A stretch of 64,000 nt of DNA, from assembly GCF_004343035.1 (NCBI RefSeq), contig NZ_SMCQ01000006.1, positions 1 to 64,000 on the forward strand, written 5' to 3'. Numbering within the stretch: position 1 is the first letter of the stretch; each line of letters starts with the position of its first letter. The notes below the pieces were generated by a model, which saw nothing but the letters and a program-made list of their open reading frames with translations, was not told the DNA's origin and made no database searches. The stretch comes from Longibaculum muris. Its GTDB lineage: Bacteria; Bacillota_I; Bacilli_A; Erysipelotrichales; Coprobacillaceae. This document shows, one piece after another, positions 53,141 to 62,730 of this stretch. Both the position numbers and the translations under genes were made by a program.

Positions 53141-53604
53141 ATTGGTTAAGCAAATCGTTACCATTAATATCCAATTTCATATACACCAAAGGATAAGGAT
53201 TCCCTTGTTCATCATATTCACTTCTTTTGTAAACATGAAATCCTAAATGCTCATAAAAAACCTTTAGCTTGAGGATTTTGTTCATTAACACAAACCTCAT
53301 TTGCTCCATAATCTTGAATTGCTATTTGAATTAATTTTTTTCCAATTCCCCGACCCTGACAAATAGGATCAATAAATAACATTTCTATTCTTTCTCCATC
53401 AATTCCCATAAAAGCAACTGGCTTTTGTTCTTCATAGCTCACAATGAAATGTGGGACGTTTTCAAAAGCACTTGGTACATATTGAGAAATTGTAACAATT
53501 TCTTCCTCACTTAAAAAATGATGTGTACTTCTAACTGATTTTTGCCAAACCTCTAATAATGGTTCTATAATTTCTGTTCTTTGTGTCACTTCTTTTATTT
53601 CCAT
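53136..53604 (-). pseudogene. GNAT acetyltransferase, frameshifted
   Basis: The open frame 53251-53604 encodes the first 117 residues of a GNAT N-acetyltransferase (AFMGIDGERIEMLFIDPICQGRGIGKKLI is the acetyl-CoA loop) and stops at AKGFL. Removing one T from the T6 run at 53255-53260 restores a normal C terminus, KGFYEHLGFHVYKRSEYDE then GNPYPLVYMKLD, ending at 53136. So there is a one-base insertion in a homopolymer: a true pseudogene, a phase-variable switch, or a sequencing error. The intact product would be about 155 residues. Confidence 0.88.
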
Positions 53605-53634
53605 AAACCTATCTTCCTTTCAATTCAAGTTATT

Positions 53635-54081
53635 TCACATTCTCCCAATCTTTTGATAAGCTTCTGGTTTGACATCTCCACTTAAATAGAGAACTTCATT
53701 CCTTTTATCATAATACATCTCTACTCCATCTTCATAATACCCTAACACGGTATGTTTTCCATTTATAAACTGTCCAATAAAAACAAAATGTTGTTGTTGA
53801 GATAAATCATATCCCTTAATCATTGTTGTTATTGAGAAACCTGGTCTCCCTGATGAAGGATTTGTTAATCGATAAAGAACTTTTAAAACATCTTCAAAAC
53901 TTGTCCAATCTTTTAAATCAATTGGTAAATATGTATTATTTTCATGTTTATGTAATTTTGTGATATCAAATGTATAATATTTTCGAGAATGATATTGAAA
54001 TAATTCTTGAATATTTGTTTGTGCTAAAGTTTTAAAAACAAAATATGAATCTTTAATATTTTCCATGTTATGTTTATTCAT
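53635..54081 (-). CDS. Protein of unknown function
   Basis: A 148-residue, probably cytoplasmic protein. It is rich in aromatic residues (YHSRKYYTFDITKLHKHENN, GYYEDGVEMYYDKRNEVLYL) with an antiparallel beta-like pattern in the second half; no membrane segment, no metal motif. I do not recognise a family. AAGGAGAT precedes 54081. It lies directly after pyrG on the same strand, ending 30 bases before the acetyltransferase gene. Confidence 0.7.
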   Translation of the reverse strand: MNKHNMENIKDSYFVFKTLAQTNIQELFQYHSRKYYTFDITKLHKHENNTYLPIDLKDWTSFEDVLKVLYRLTNPSSGRPGFSITTMIKGYDLSQQQHFVFIGQFINGKHTVLGYYEDGVEMYYDKRNEVLYLSGDVKPEAYQKIGRM

Positions 54082-54135
54082 AATAAATCTCCTTTGTTCT
54101 ATTTTACCCTTTTTTAGACAAAAAGAAAATGGCAA

Positions 54136-55737
<1,602 letters not shown>

Positions 55738-55757
55738 TTATCTCCTTTCAACTCAAT

Positions 55758-55791
55758 AAAAAATGCACTCAATGGAAGATTCTGAGTGCCC
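55758..55791 (-). promoter_or_regulatory. pyrG leader attenuator (GGGC start)
   Basis: The predicted transcript starts GGGC (55791-55788). It forms the hairpin GCACTCA/TGAGTGC (55783-55789 with 55765-55771) followed by six T residues (55758-55763). In Bacillus and Lactococcus pyrG, low CTP makes RNA polymerase add extra G at this GGGC start; the G tract then pairs with the terminator arm and prevents termination. Start bases, hairpin position and gene match that system. Confidence 0.8.
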
Positions 55792-55797
55792 TTTATT

Positions 55798-55826
55798 ATT
55801 CTAACAAAAAATTATTATCAAATCAA
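55798..55826 (-). promoter_or_regulatory. pyrG promoter
   Basis: On the minus strand TTGATT (55821-55826), 17-base spacer, TAGAAT (55798-55803), then six bases to the GGG start. Confidence 0.8.
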
Positions 55827-55927
55827 TTATTTTCTATCATATCAATAACATCTTCCTTTTTTAAGTATGAACTATCTCATTTATTCTATACAACCTTATA
55901 AAAATAACCTTCAAGAAAAGAAATAGG

Positions 55928-55955
55928 TTGTCGTTTTTCTATTTTTCTTTATAAT
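55928..55955 (+). promoter_or_regulatory. Promoter of the OmpR-type two-component system
   Basis: TTGTCG (55928-55933), 16-base spacer, TATAAT (55950-55955), 22 bases before the response regulator start at 55978. Confidence 0.65.
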
Positions 55956-55977
55956 GAATATGAAGGAGGATGATAGA

Positions 55978-56673
55978 ATGGATGTACCTCATATTTTAGT
56001 TGTAGATGATGAAAAAGAAATTACTGATTTAATAGAAATTTATTTAACTCAAGAAGGATATCAAGTTGAAAAAAGATATAATGCTTTGACTTTATTAGAT
56101 GATATTGAAGCTTTTCATATTGATCTTGTCATATTGGATGTGATGATGCCTGAGATTGATGGTATTCAAGCTTTAAAAATGATTAGAGAAAAATATAATA
56201 TTCCTGTAATCATTGTTTCAGCAAAGACTGCTGATACTGATAAGATTGAAGGCCTTTTAACCGGAGCTGATGATTATGTAAGTAAACCTTTTAATGCGAT
56301 GGAATTAGTTGCCCGTGTTAAATCACAAATACGTCGTGCTCAAGTTTTTAATAAACCAATCAATGATTCAACACATATTATTGAAGCGAATGATTTACTC
56401 ATTGATACACAAAAGAAGTCTGTTACTTTAGATGGTGTTGCTTTATCACTAACAAGAATTGAATATGAGATTCTTATTTTACTAGCAAGTGCTCCTGGTA
56501 CAGTTTTTTCAATTGAAGATATTTTTGAAAAAATATGGCATGAGAAGTCAACAAATTCTAATAATACAATTATGGTTCATATTAGAAAACTTCGTGAAAA
56601 GGTAGAAAGGCAACCAAGAAATCCTCGACATATTAAGACAGTTTGGGGGATTGGTTATAAATTTGACTTATGA
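55978..56673 (+). CDS. OmpR/PhoB family response regulator
   Basis: A 231-residue response regulator with a receiver domain (VDDEKEITDLIEIYL, phospho-Asp in LVILDVMMPEIDG, VSAKTADTDKIEGLLTGADDYVSKPF) and a C-terminal winged helix (LSLTRIEYEILILLA, NTIMVHIRKLREKVE, VWGIGYKF). It resembles VanR/PhoP-type regulators. The start at 55978 follows AAGGAGGATGATAGA. Its stop overlaps the kinase start by four bases. Targets are not evident. Confidence 0.94.
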   Translation: MDVPHILVVDDEKEITDLIEIYLTQEGYQVEKRYNALTLLDDIEAFHIDLVILDVMMPEIDGIQALKMIREKYNIPVIIVSAKTADTDKIEGLLTGADDYVSKPFNAMELVARVKSQIRRAQVFNKPINDSTHIIEANDLLIDTQKKSVTLDGVALSLTRIEYEILILLASAPGTVFSIEDIFEKIWHEKSTNSNNTIMVHIRKLREKVERQPRNPRHIKTVWGIGYKFDL

Positions 56674-57794
56674 TGAATAAAATAAGAAGATTATTTATGA
56701 GCAGTTTTCGTTGGAGACTGTTCATTAATTTAGTTGTGACTTATATTTTAACGTTTTTAGTTTATAGTGCAATTGTGATTATTTTAGAGAGTTTTAATAT
56801 TTTTGGAATGTCAATTGAAGTGAAATACTTCTTAGCTTTTGTCATTTCTTTAGTTATTTTCTTAGTGATCTTTTTTGATTTAATGAATATTACTTTAAAA
56901 TATATTAGTGTCTTAAGTGGAACAATACAAGAAGTAACGGCTGGGTATTATGATGTGGAAGCACCGATTGAATATGATGATGAGCTTGGTTTATTAGCGG
57001 CTAATATTAATGCTTTAGCAAAGACTTTAAAAGATAAAGAAAGAGAAAGTGAAATTTTAAAGGAAAATGAAAGATTAGCTTTTGATGCAGAAAGAAATGC
57101 TGAAAAGCAAAAAAATGACTTGATTACAAATGTTGCTCATGACTTAAGAACACCACTTACGACTATTGTGGGATATTTGGAATTGATTAAAAATAATGAA
57201 CATTTATCTAAAGAAGATATTCAAAAATATTCTACTGTGGCTTATGAAAAGTCAAAGAGATTACAAGGAATGATGGATGATTTGTTTGAATTTACAAGTT
57301 TAGATCAAGCCAATGTTAAAGTTCATATGACAACAATCAATATTTCTGAATTGGTTTTACAGATGGTTGATGAGTTTTATCCAACTTTTCAAGAACATCT
57401 TTTAACTCCTGTTATTAGAATTAGTCAACCTAATCTTTTTATTAAAGGTGATGGTCAATTAATTGCAAGAGTTTTTGATAATTTGTTGTCAAATGCTGTG
57501 AAATATGGTCAAGATAATCATGAGATTAAAATTGAAGTTCTTAATGATGATGAAACTGTAACCATTAAGATTATGAATTATGGAAATCCTATTTCTCAAG
57601 AAGATTTACCTTATATTTTTGATAAGTTTTATCGTTCTGATTCGTCTCGTTCATCTTCTACTGGTGGTACGGGTTTAGGACTTGCGATTGCTAAAAATAT
57701 TATTCATATTCATAATGGACAAATCTTTGCCACTAGTCATAAAGAAAAAACAACCTTTGTTGTTGTTTTAAATAGATTACAAGTTCCAGATTAA
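56670..57794 (+). CDS. Sensor histidine kinase (VanS/PhoR type)
   Basis: A 374-residue HisKA kinase with two membrane segments (about 16-40 and 53-75) and almost no extracellular loop, then a HAMP-like linker, a coiled coil (KDKERESEILKENERLAFDAERNAEKQKND), and the H box NVAHDLRTPLTTIVGYLELI. The ATPase has RVFDNLLSNAVKYG, DLPYIFDKFYRSD and TGGTGLGLAIAKNII. The tiny loop suggests intramembrane sensing, often cell-envelope stress. Partner of the upstream regulator. Confidence 0.94.
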   Translation: MMNKIRRLFMSSFRWRLFINLVVTYILTFLVYSAIVIILESFNIFGMSIEVKYFLAFVISLVIFLVIFFDLMNITLKYISVLSGTIQEVTAGYYDVEAPIEYDDELGLLAANINALAKTLKDKERESEILKENERLAFDAERNAEKQKNDLITNVAHDLRTPLTTIVGYLELIKNNEHLSKEDIQKYSTVAYEKSKRLQGMMDDLFEFTSLDQANVKVHMTTINISELVLQMVDEFYPTFQEHLLTPVIRISQPNLFIKGDGQLIARVFDNLLSNAVKYGQDNHEIKIEVLNDDETVTIKIMNYGNPISQEDLPYIFDKFYRSDSSRSSSTGGTGLGLAIAKNIIHIHNGQIFATSHKEKTTFVVVLNRLQVPD

Positions 57795-57820
57795 AAGAAG
57801 CTGAATTCAGCTTCTTTTAA
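57791..57820. terminator. Bidirectional terminator
   Basis: Perfect 30-base palindrome (centre CTGAATTCAG) containing the stop codons of both convergent genes, the kinase (57792-57794) and the rubrerythrin fusion (57817-57819), with A/T-rich ends. Confidence 0.85.
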
Positions 57821-58860
57821 TAATTTTCACTCATTCTTTCAAAATAAGCTTGAGGATATCCACAAGTTGGACATCTTTTTGGTGCTTCTTCTCCTTCATA
57901 GATAAATCCACATTGTCGACATTTCCATCTTATAGGAGTATCTGCTTTGAAAGTTTGGCCTTCTCTATAATTCTTTAATAATCTTAAATAACGAGCTTCA
58001 TGTGATTTTTCCACTTTTGCAACATTTTCAAATTGAATAGCTAATTCATCAAAACCTTCTGCCCTTGCTTCTTTAGCCATTCTTGCATACATATCCGTCC
58101 ATTCTTCATGTTCACCAGCAGCTGCTACTTCTAAGTTTTCATCGGTTGAACCAATGCCATGAAATTCACTAAACCACATTTTTGCATGTTGTTTTTCCTG
58201 ATTGGCAGTTTCTTCAAAAATTGCAGCAATTTGTTCTAATCCTTCTTTTCTTGCCATTTGTGCAAAATATGTATATTTATTTCTTGCTTGAGATTCTCCA
58301 GCAAATGCTTCCATTAAATTTTTTTCAGTTTTTGTTCCAGCATATTTTGAACAATCTTGTTTTTGATCATTGATAGGAAGTGATTCTAAAAGTTCTTGAG
58401 CTATCTTTTTTATATTTTCATCTTCAGCATTTTCAACAATTAATGTGAGTAAATCATGAGTATTTTGACTTTGTGGTAACATATAACCAGCTTCTCTGGC
58501 TAAATCTTCACCCATAACACGATTAGATGTTTCCATTGCTTGAGCTAATTGAGCAACAATTGGCTGATTGGTATGTGTCTTTAAATAATGTAAAGAAGAA
58601 ACTTGTTTTGCTTTACTTGAAATTAAACGATGTAAATCATCAAGGACTTCTTTTTCTTTTACTTGTTGAGGTGGATAAACATAGGGAACAAGTGATAAAG
58701 CATGGGATGGACAAGCTTGTACACACATTCCACACCCCGTACATTTGCTTGCATCTATTTGTCCATTTTCAGTATCACTCGCACCAGTTGGACAAACATA
58801 TAAACATAAACAATCTTTTGTACATAATCTAATATTACGTAACGCTCTTAATTCACTCAT
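57817..58860 (-). CDS. Ferredoxin-rubrerythrin fusion protein
   Basis: A 347-residue three-part protein. The N-terminal 4Fe-4S ferredoxin region has [14 protein letters not shown] and [15 protein letters not shown] (about 12-55). A helical linker with its own conserved stretch (about 65-165) follows. The rubrerythrin diiron four-helix bundle has [35 protein letters not shown] and [15 protein letters not shown]. The C-terminal rubredoxin is [10 protein letters not shown]...CPTCGYP. Rubrerythrins reduce hydrogen peroxide in anaerobes. The fused ferredoxin would supply electrons directly. Overlaps the rubredoxin gene by four bases. Confidence 0.93.
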   Translation of the reverse strand: MSELRALRNIRLCTKDCLCLYVCPTGASDTENGQIDASKCTGCGMCVQACPSHALSLVPYVYPPQQVKEKEVLDDLHRLISSKAKQVSSLHYLKTHTNQPIVAQLAQAMETSNRVMGEDLAREAGYMLPQSQNTHDLLTLIVENAEDENIKKIAQELLESLPINDQKQDCSKYAGTKTEKNLMEAFAGESQARNKYTYFAQMARKEGLEQIAAIFEETANQEKQHAKMWFSEFHGIGSTDENLEVAAAGEHEEWTDMYARMAKEARAEGFDELAIQFENVAKVEKSHEARYLRLLKNYREGQTFKADTPIRWKCRQCGFIYEGEEAPKRCPTCGYPQAYFERMSENY

Positions 58861-59513
58861 ACAGCAATCCCTCTTTTCACTTCATGAATCTTTAAACTTG
58901 GAACTTTACAAACGGGACATATAGCTGGTGGTTGATCACCAATATAAACAAAGCCACAGATTTCACATACAAATACTTTTGTATCTTGTAACATTGCTTC
59001 TCTTTCTTTTTGATATCTTTCAATTAAAGAATTTAACATATTTGTTGATTTTTCACTCCAAACAATGGCTCGTTTTGCTCCACGATCTTTTTGGTTATCA
59101 GCACTTTGGTGAGCTAAAGGATAATTTTCATTGATATCTTTTGCTAAATCTTCTTGAATGTTTTCTAATGAATCGATTGGTAGATATTCATCTATTGCTT
59201 CATAATAATCAGCAAGTTGATTAAAAAGTTCTTGTTCATGTGAAAGGTATTGTTTTTCACAGCCTTTTGCTAGATTAGATAATAAGATACTCATTTCTAG
59301 ATTCGACCATTTTTGTTCAACTTTTTCTCGTTTTATTTCTTTTTTTACTGTTTCTTTTAATTCTTTAAAAGCACTTTTTGGAGCTTTACAAATCGGACAT
59401 ACCCAATTTTCATCTAAATCTTCCCATTTTGTATGAGCTGCAATATCAGATGCTGGTATTCCTACATCTTCATCATAAATAAATCCACAAACTGTACATA
59501 CATACTTTGCCAT
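58857..59513 (-). CDS. Double-rubredoxin-like protein
   Basis: A 218-residue protein: an N-terminal rubredoxin ([13 protein letters not shown]...[13 protein letters not shown], four Cys), a helical middle domain (about 60-175) resembling the helical domain of rubrerythrin-linked proteins, and a C-terminal second CxxC pair ([13 protein letters not shown]...AICPVCKVP). Likely an electron carrier in the peroxide/oxygen defence chain, coupled (ATGA overlap) to the ferredoxin-rubrerythrin fusion. Confidence 0.88.
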   Translation of the reverse strand: MAKYVCTVCGFIYDEDVGIPASDIAAHTKWEDLDENWVCPICKAPKSAFKELKETVKKEIKREKVEQKWSNLEMSILLSNLAKGCEKQYLSHEQELFNQLADYYEAIDEYLPIDSLENIQEDLAKDINENYPLAHQSADNQKDRGAKRAIVWSEKSTNMLNSLIERYQKEREAMLQDTKVFVCEICGFVYIGDQPPAICPVCKVPSLKIHEVKRGIAV

Positions 59514-59567
59514 TATACTTCATCTCCATTTCTAGCAATTCTATGTAAACGCTTACTTCCCTATGTT

Positions 59568-59601
59568 AAAATATAGAGTCCTCTCAAAGACTCTATATTT
59601 T
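59568..59601 (-). terminator. Terminator after the flavin reductase-rubredoxin gene
   Basis: Perfect 13-base inverted repeat (59568-59580, 59589-59601), 8-base loop, ending in TTTT on the minus strand. The stop codon (TAG, 59593-59595) lies in its first arm. The rubredoxin gene downstream may be partly expressed by read-through. Confidence 0.75.
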
Positions 59602-60216
59602 ATGAAAATGACTCGCATCAACTTTACAAATTGGGCAAATATAATCTTCTGGTAGACTATCACCTTCATAGATATAACCACAAACATCGCAACGCCAACC
59701 TTGTTTCTTTGTTTCTTCGATATAAGATGGAGCACTTGGTGGAGTCGTACCTTTTTTCTTTTCATGATAAGCTGTATATGTTAAAACAGGTTCATTGCTT
59801 AAAGTTTTCGCATCACATACTTCTGAAATAAACATATAATGTGTTCCTACATCAACTTTTTGTTTAACTCGACATACAAACATAGCTGCACTATCTTGAG
59901 TCAAATATTTAACACCATGTTGGTCAGTATCATACTTAATGTTTTCAAATTTGTTAACATCTCTACCACTTTGAAAACCAAATTGACGAATTAAGTCCAT
60001 TGAAACATCATCCAATAAGACACTTACATTGAAAACACCGCTTTTTTCAATTAATTGAGTTGTATAATTCTCTTTATTAAGGGTAATACAAACCTGTGCT
60101 GGTTCAGCAGTTACTTGTGTCATGGTGTTCATAACACAACCACTTTCATGTTCTCCATCTTTGCTTGTAACAATATATAAGCCATAAGTAAGTTTAAAAA
60201 ATGCTGTTGTATCCAT
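59593..60216 (-). CDS. Flavin reductase-rubredoxin fusion (high-molecular-weight rubredoxin)
   Basis: A 207-residue protein: an N-terminal FMN-binding flavin-reductase-like domain (about 1-155: LTYGLYIVTSKDGEHESGCVMNTMTQVTAEPAQVCITLN) and a C-terminal rubredoxin (WRCDVCGYIYEGD...YICPICKVDASHF). This is the Hrb architecture, which passes electrons from NAD(P)H to flavodiiron proteins or rubrerythrin to remove oxygen and NO. A PerR-like palindrome lies in its promoter. It heads the oxidative-stress gene group 57817-60216. Confidence 0.93.
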   Translation of the reverse strand: MDTTAFFKLTYGLYIVTSKDGEHESGCVMNTMTQVTAEPAQVCITLNKENYTTQLIEKSGVFNVSVLLDDVSMDLIRQFGFQSGRDVNKFENIKYDTDQHGVKYLTQDSAAMFVCRVKQKVDVGTHYMFISEVCDAKTLSNEPVLTYTAYHEKKKGTTPPSAPSYIEETKKQGWRCDVCGYIYEGDSLPEDYICPICKVDASHFHKI

Positions 60217-60237
60217 AAAATACCTCCTCTTGTATTT

Positions 60238-60283
60238 ATTATACCACCTTTTTCTTAATTTAAATAGTAATTATTACTATTTA
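60238..60283 (-). promoter_or_regulatory. PerR/Fur-like operator and promoter of the peroxide-defence operon
   Basis: A perfect 23-base palindrome (11-1-11) at 60261-60283 whose core TAGTAATTATTACTA matches 11 of 15 positions of the PerR box TTATAATTATTATAA. It covers the expected -35 region of a promoter whose -10, TATAAT, is at 60238-60243. Confidence 0.65.
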
Positions 60284-60378
60284 TGTATATTTTTTGATTA
60301 TCTCTATTTTTGACATTGCATTTTACCCTTTGAAAGAGTACAATTACCTCAATTAATATAAATAGAGAGGGACAAATC

Positions 60379-61662
60379 ATGAAGAAATATACAAAATTAA
60401 ATCATGAAGAATTAATGTCAGTGCATGCTCAAGTATCTAAGGAATATGAAAGAATGAAAGCATTGAACGTAAATTTAAATATGGCAAGAGGGAAACCAGA
60501 TTTTGAACAAATTCATTTGTCTTTAGGGGTTTTAGATACTGTTGATAGTCATTATCCTTTTGGGGATAAAATTAATTATTGTAATTATGGTATCTTAGAT
60601 GGGATTGATGAAGCAAAGCAATTTTTTGCTAATATATTAGAAACATCACCTGATCAAGTCATTGTTTATGGAAATAGTAGTTTAACTATTATGTTTGATC
60701 AGATTAGTCGTGGTTATACCCATGGTTATTTAGGAAATAAACCTTGGTGTCAGTTAGATAAAATTAAGTTTTTATGCCCTGTACCAGGATATGATCGTCA
60801 TTTTGCAATTACGGAACATTTTGGTTTTGAAATGATCAATATTCCAATGGATGAAAATGGTCCAGATATGGATTTAGTTGAAGAATATGTTAATAATGAT
60901 GAAAGTGTTAAGGGTATATGGTGTGTACCACAATATTCTAATCCAACAGGTGTAACATATTCTGATGAAGTTGTGCAAAGATTTGCACATTTAAAACCAG
61001 CTGCTAAAGATTTTAGAATATTTTGGGATAATGCTTATGTTCTTCATCATTTACATACAAGTCCTAGAGCCCATGTTATGGATATTTTAAAGGCTTGTAA
61101 AGATGCTGGAAATCCAAATCTTGTATTTGAATTTTGTTCAACATCAAAAGTTACACTACCTGGGGCTGGAGTTGCAGCATTGGCAACATCTTTAGAAAAC
61201 AAAGCTGATATTTTAAAACATATGTCTATTCAATGTATTGGACATGATAAGATTAATCAATTAAGACATATTGAATTCTTTAAAAGACCTAATAGTTTAA
61301 ATAAACATATGGAAAAACAAGCAAGATTATTAAGACCTAAATTTGATACTGTTTCCATTGTATTATCACATGAATTAAGTCGTTTAAATATAGCAACATG
61401 GACAAAACCATTAGGTGGATATTTTGTTTCTTTCAATGCAATGGAAGGTTGTGCTAAAGAAATTGTCAAAAGATGTCAAGAAGCTGGTGTAACACTAACA
61501 AGTGCTGGAGCAACTTATCCTTATGGTAAAGATCCTCATGATAGTAATATTAGACTTGCACCATCTTATTTACCATTAGATGATTTACAATTAGCTACAG
61601 AAATCTTTACTATTTGTGTCAAATTGGTATCACTTGAAAAATTAATGGAACAAAAAGCTTAA
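60379..61662 (+). CDS. PLP-dependent aminotransferase (aspartate aminotransferase Ic group)
   Basis: A 427-residue fold-type I aminotransferase. The PLP Lys is in FCSTSKVTLPGAGVAAL, the NPTG motif in CVPQYSNPTGVTYS, the PLP-ring Asp in IFWDNAY, and the carboxylate Arg in SNIRLAPSY. Sequence pattern and length match the divergent AspT/Ic aspartate aminotransferase family rather than classical AspC. Probable reaction is Asp/2-oxoglutarate transamination; substrate is inferred from family. Monocistronic, with a terminator following. Confidence 0.9.
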   Translation: MKKYTKLNHEELMSVHAQVSKEYERMKALNVNLNMARGKPDFEQIHLSLGVLDTVDSHYPFGDKINYCNYGILDGIDEAKQFFANILETSPDQVIVYGNSSLTIMFDQISRGYTHGYLGNKPWCQLDKIKFLCPVPGYDRHFAITEHFGFEMINIPMDENGPDMDLVEEYVNNDESVKGIWCVPQYSNPTGVTYSDEVVQRFAHLKPAAKDFRIFWDNAYVLHHLHTSPRAHVMDILKACKDAGNPNLVFEFCSTSKVTLPGAGVAALATSLENKADILKHMSIQCIGHDKINQLRHIEFFKRPNSLNKHMEKQARLLRPKFDTVSIVLSHELSRLNIATWTKPLGGYFVSFNAMEGCAKEIVKRCQEAGVTLTSAGATYPYGKDPHDSNIRLAPSYLPLDDLQLATEIFTICVKLVSLEKLMEQKA

Positions 61663-61684
61663 GTACATTTGAAAAAATGTACTT
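61661..61684 (+). terminator. Terminator after the aminotransferase gene
   Basis: Ten-base perfect inverted repeat AAGTACATTT/AAATGTACTT with a 4-base loop, followed by seven T residues; it begins inside the stop codon. Confidence 0.85.
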
Positions 61685-61723
61685 TTTTTCTTGGTAAAGT
61701 GATTATTCTGTTGTATTTTTTAA

Positions 61724-61752
61724 TTGCATGCGGTGACTATCAGTGTTATAAT
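61724..61752 (+). promoter_or_regulatory. Upstream promoter before the tRNA cluster
   Basis: TTGCAT (61724-61729), 17-base spacer, TATAAT (61747-61752). It reads toward the tRNAs, about 130 bases before the first one. A long AT-rich inverted repeat follows at about 61804-61835. The region has no convincing gene. Confidence 0.5.
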
Positions 61753-61838
61753 AAACATTGTTTAAAGGGACTGGATTTATCTCATATGGAAACTTGTTTT
61801 CTTTTGAAAAAAATTTTACAATTTTTTTCAAAAAGTTA

Positions 61839-61867
61839 TTGACTAAAAGATAAAAACTTGTTATATT
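61839..61867 (+). promoter_or_regulatory. Promoter of the tRNA operon
   Basis: TTGACT (61839-61844), 17-base spacer, TATATT (61862-61867), 16 bases before the first tRNA. Confidence 0.75.
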
Positions 61868-61883
61868 ATATGAGCAACATTCT

Positions 61884-61959
61884 TGGGATATAGCCAAGCG
61901 GTAAGGCAACAGACTTTGACTCTGTCATTTCCCTGGTTCGAATCCAGGTATCCCAGCCA
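61884..61959 (+). tRNA. tRNA-Gln (TTG)
   Basis: Complete cloverleaf, TGGGATA/TATCCCA acceptor stem, anticodon loop CTTTGAC, encoded CCA. Confidence 0.97.
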
Positions 61960-61964
61960 ATTAT

Positions 61965-62040
61965 GGAGGTTTAGCTCAGTTGGGAGAGCATCTGCCTTAC
62001 AAGCAGAGGGTCAGCGGTTCGAGCCCGTTAACCTCCACCA
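61965..62040 (+). tRNA. tRNA-Val (TAC)
   Basis: Complete cloverleaf, GGAGGTT/AACCTCC acceptor stem, anticodon loop CTTACAA, encoded CCA. Confidence 0.97.
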
Positions 62041-62042
62041 TT

Positions 62043-62118
<76 letters not shown>

Positions 62119-62125
62119 TATTGAT

Positions 62126-62209
62126 GGGGAGGTAGCGAAGTGGCTAAACGCGGCTGACTGTAACTCAGTTCCTTTCGGTTCGGTGGTTCGAATCCGCCCC
62201 TCCCCACCA
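62126..62209 (+). tRNA. tRNA-Tyr (GTA)
   Basis: Class II tRNA with long variable arm; GGGGAGG/CCTCCCC acceptor stem, anticodon loop CTGTAAC, encoded CCA. Confidence 0.97.
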
Positions 62210-62216
62210 TTTCCAA

Positions 62217-62292
62217 GACCCGCTAGCTCAGTCGGTAGAGCATCTGACTTTTAATCAGAGGGTCAGGCGTTCGAGTCGCCTGCGGGTCACCA
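62217..62292 (+). tRNA. tRNA-Lys (TTT)
   Basis: Complete cloverleaf, GACCCGC/GCGGGTC acceptor stem, anticodon loop CTTTTAA, encoded CCA. Confidence 0.97.
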
Positions 62293-62306
62293 TTAAAAAT
62301 TGAATT

Positions 62307-62395
62307 GCCCAGGTGGCGAAATTGGTAGACGCACAGGACTTAAAATCCTGCGGACCTTAAAATCCGTGCCGGTTCGACTCCGGCCCTGGGCACCA
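62307..62395 (+). tRNA. tRNA-Leu (TAA)
   Basis: Class II tRNA with long variable arm; GCCCAGG/CCTGGGC acceptor stem, anticodon loop CTTAAAA, encoded CCA. Confidence 0.97.
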
Positions 62396-62402
62396 TTCTA
62401 AT

Positions 62403-62476
62403 GCGGATGTAGTTCAATGGTAGAACTTCAGCCTTCCAAGCTGACTACGTGGGTTCGATTCCCATCATCCGCTCCA
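62403..62476 (+). tRNA. tRNA-Gly (TCC)
   Basis: Complete cloverleaf, GCGGATG/CATCCGC acceptor stem, anticodon loop CTTCCAA, encoded CCA. Confidence 0.97.
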
Positions 62477-62484
62477 ATTTAAAC

Positions 62485-62560
62485 GCTTGAATAGCTCAGT
62501 TGGTAGAGCAATCGGCTGTTAACCGATCGGTCGTAGGTTCGAGTCCTACTTCAAGCGCCA
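62485..62560 (+). tRNA. tRNA-Asn (GTT)
   Basis: Complete cloverleaf, GCTTGAA/TTCAAGC acceptor stem with G discriminator, anticodon loop CTGTTAA, encoded CCA. Confidence 0.96.
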
Positions 62561-62567
62561 TTTTTGT

Positions 62568-62643
62568 GGCCTGTTGGAGAAACGGTTAACTCACATGCCT
62601 TTCACGCATGCATTCACGGGTTCGAATCCCGTACAGGTCACCA
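62568..62643 (+). tRNA. tRNA-Glu (TTC)
   Basis: Complete cloverleaf, GGCCTGT/ACAGGTC acceptor stem with one G-T pair, anticodon loop CTTTCAC, encoded CCA. Last tRNA of the array. Confidence 0.96.
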
Positions 62644-62653
62644 TTTAAAAATT

Positions 62654-62671
62654 AACGATCATCTGATCGTT
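62654..62671 (+). terminator. Terminator of the tRNA operon
   Basis: AACGATCA/TGATCGTT hairpin with a 2-base spacer, followed by TTTTA on the plus strand. Confidence 0.8.
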
Positions 62672-62692
62672 TTTTATTTATATAAAGATAAG

Positions 62693-62726
62693 AAAACAGA
62701 GATTGAATAAAAGCAATCTCTGTTTT
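62693..62726 (-). terminator. Terminator of the penicillin-binding protein gene
   Basis: Perfect 13-base inverted repeat (62693-62705, 62714-62726), 8-base loop, with A4/T4 ends; symmetrical enough to stop transcription from both sides. Confidence 0.8.
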
Positions 62727-62730
62727 TCTA

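Noticed and set aside
61703-61909. Minus-strand reading frame upstream of the tRNAs
   Set aside because: No ribosome binding site, overlaps tRNA-Gln and two plus-strand promoters.
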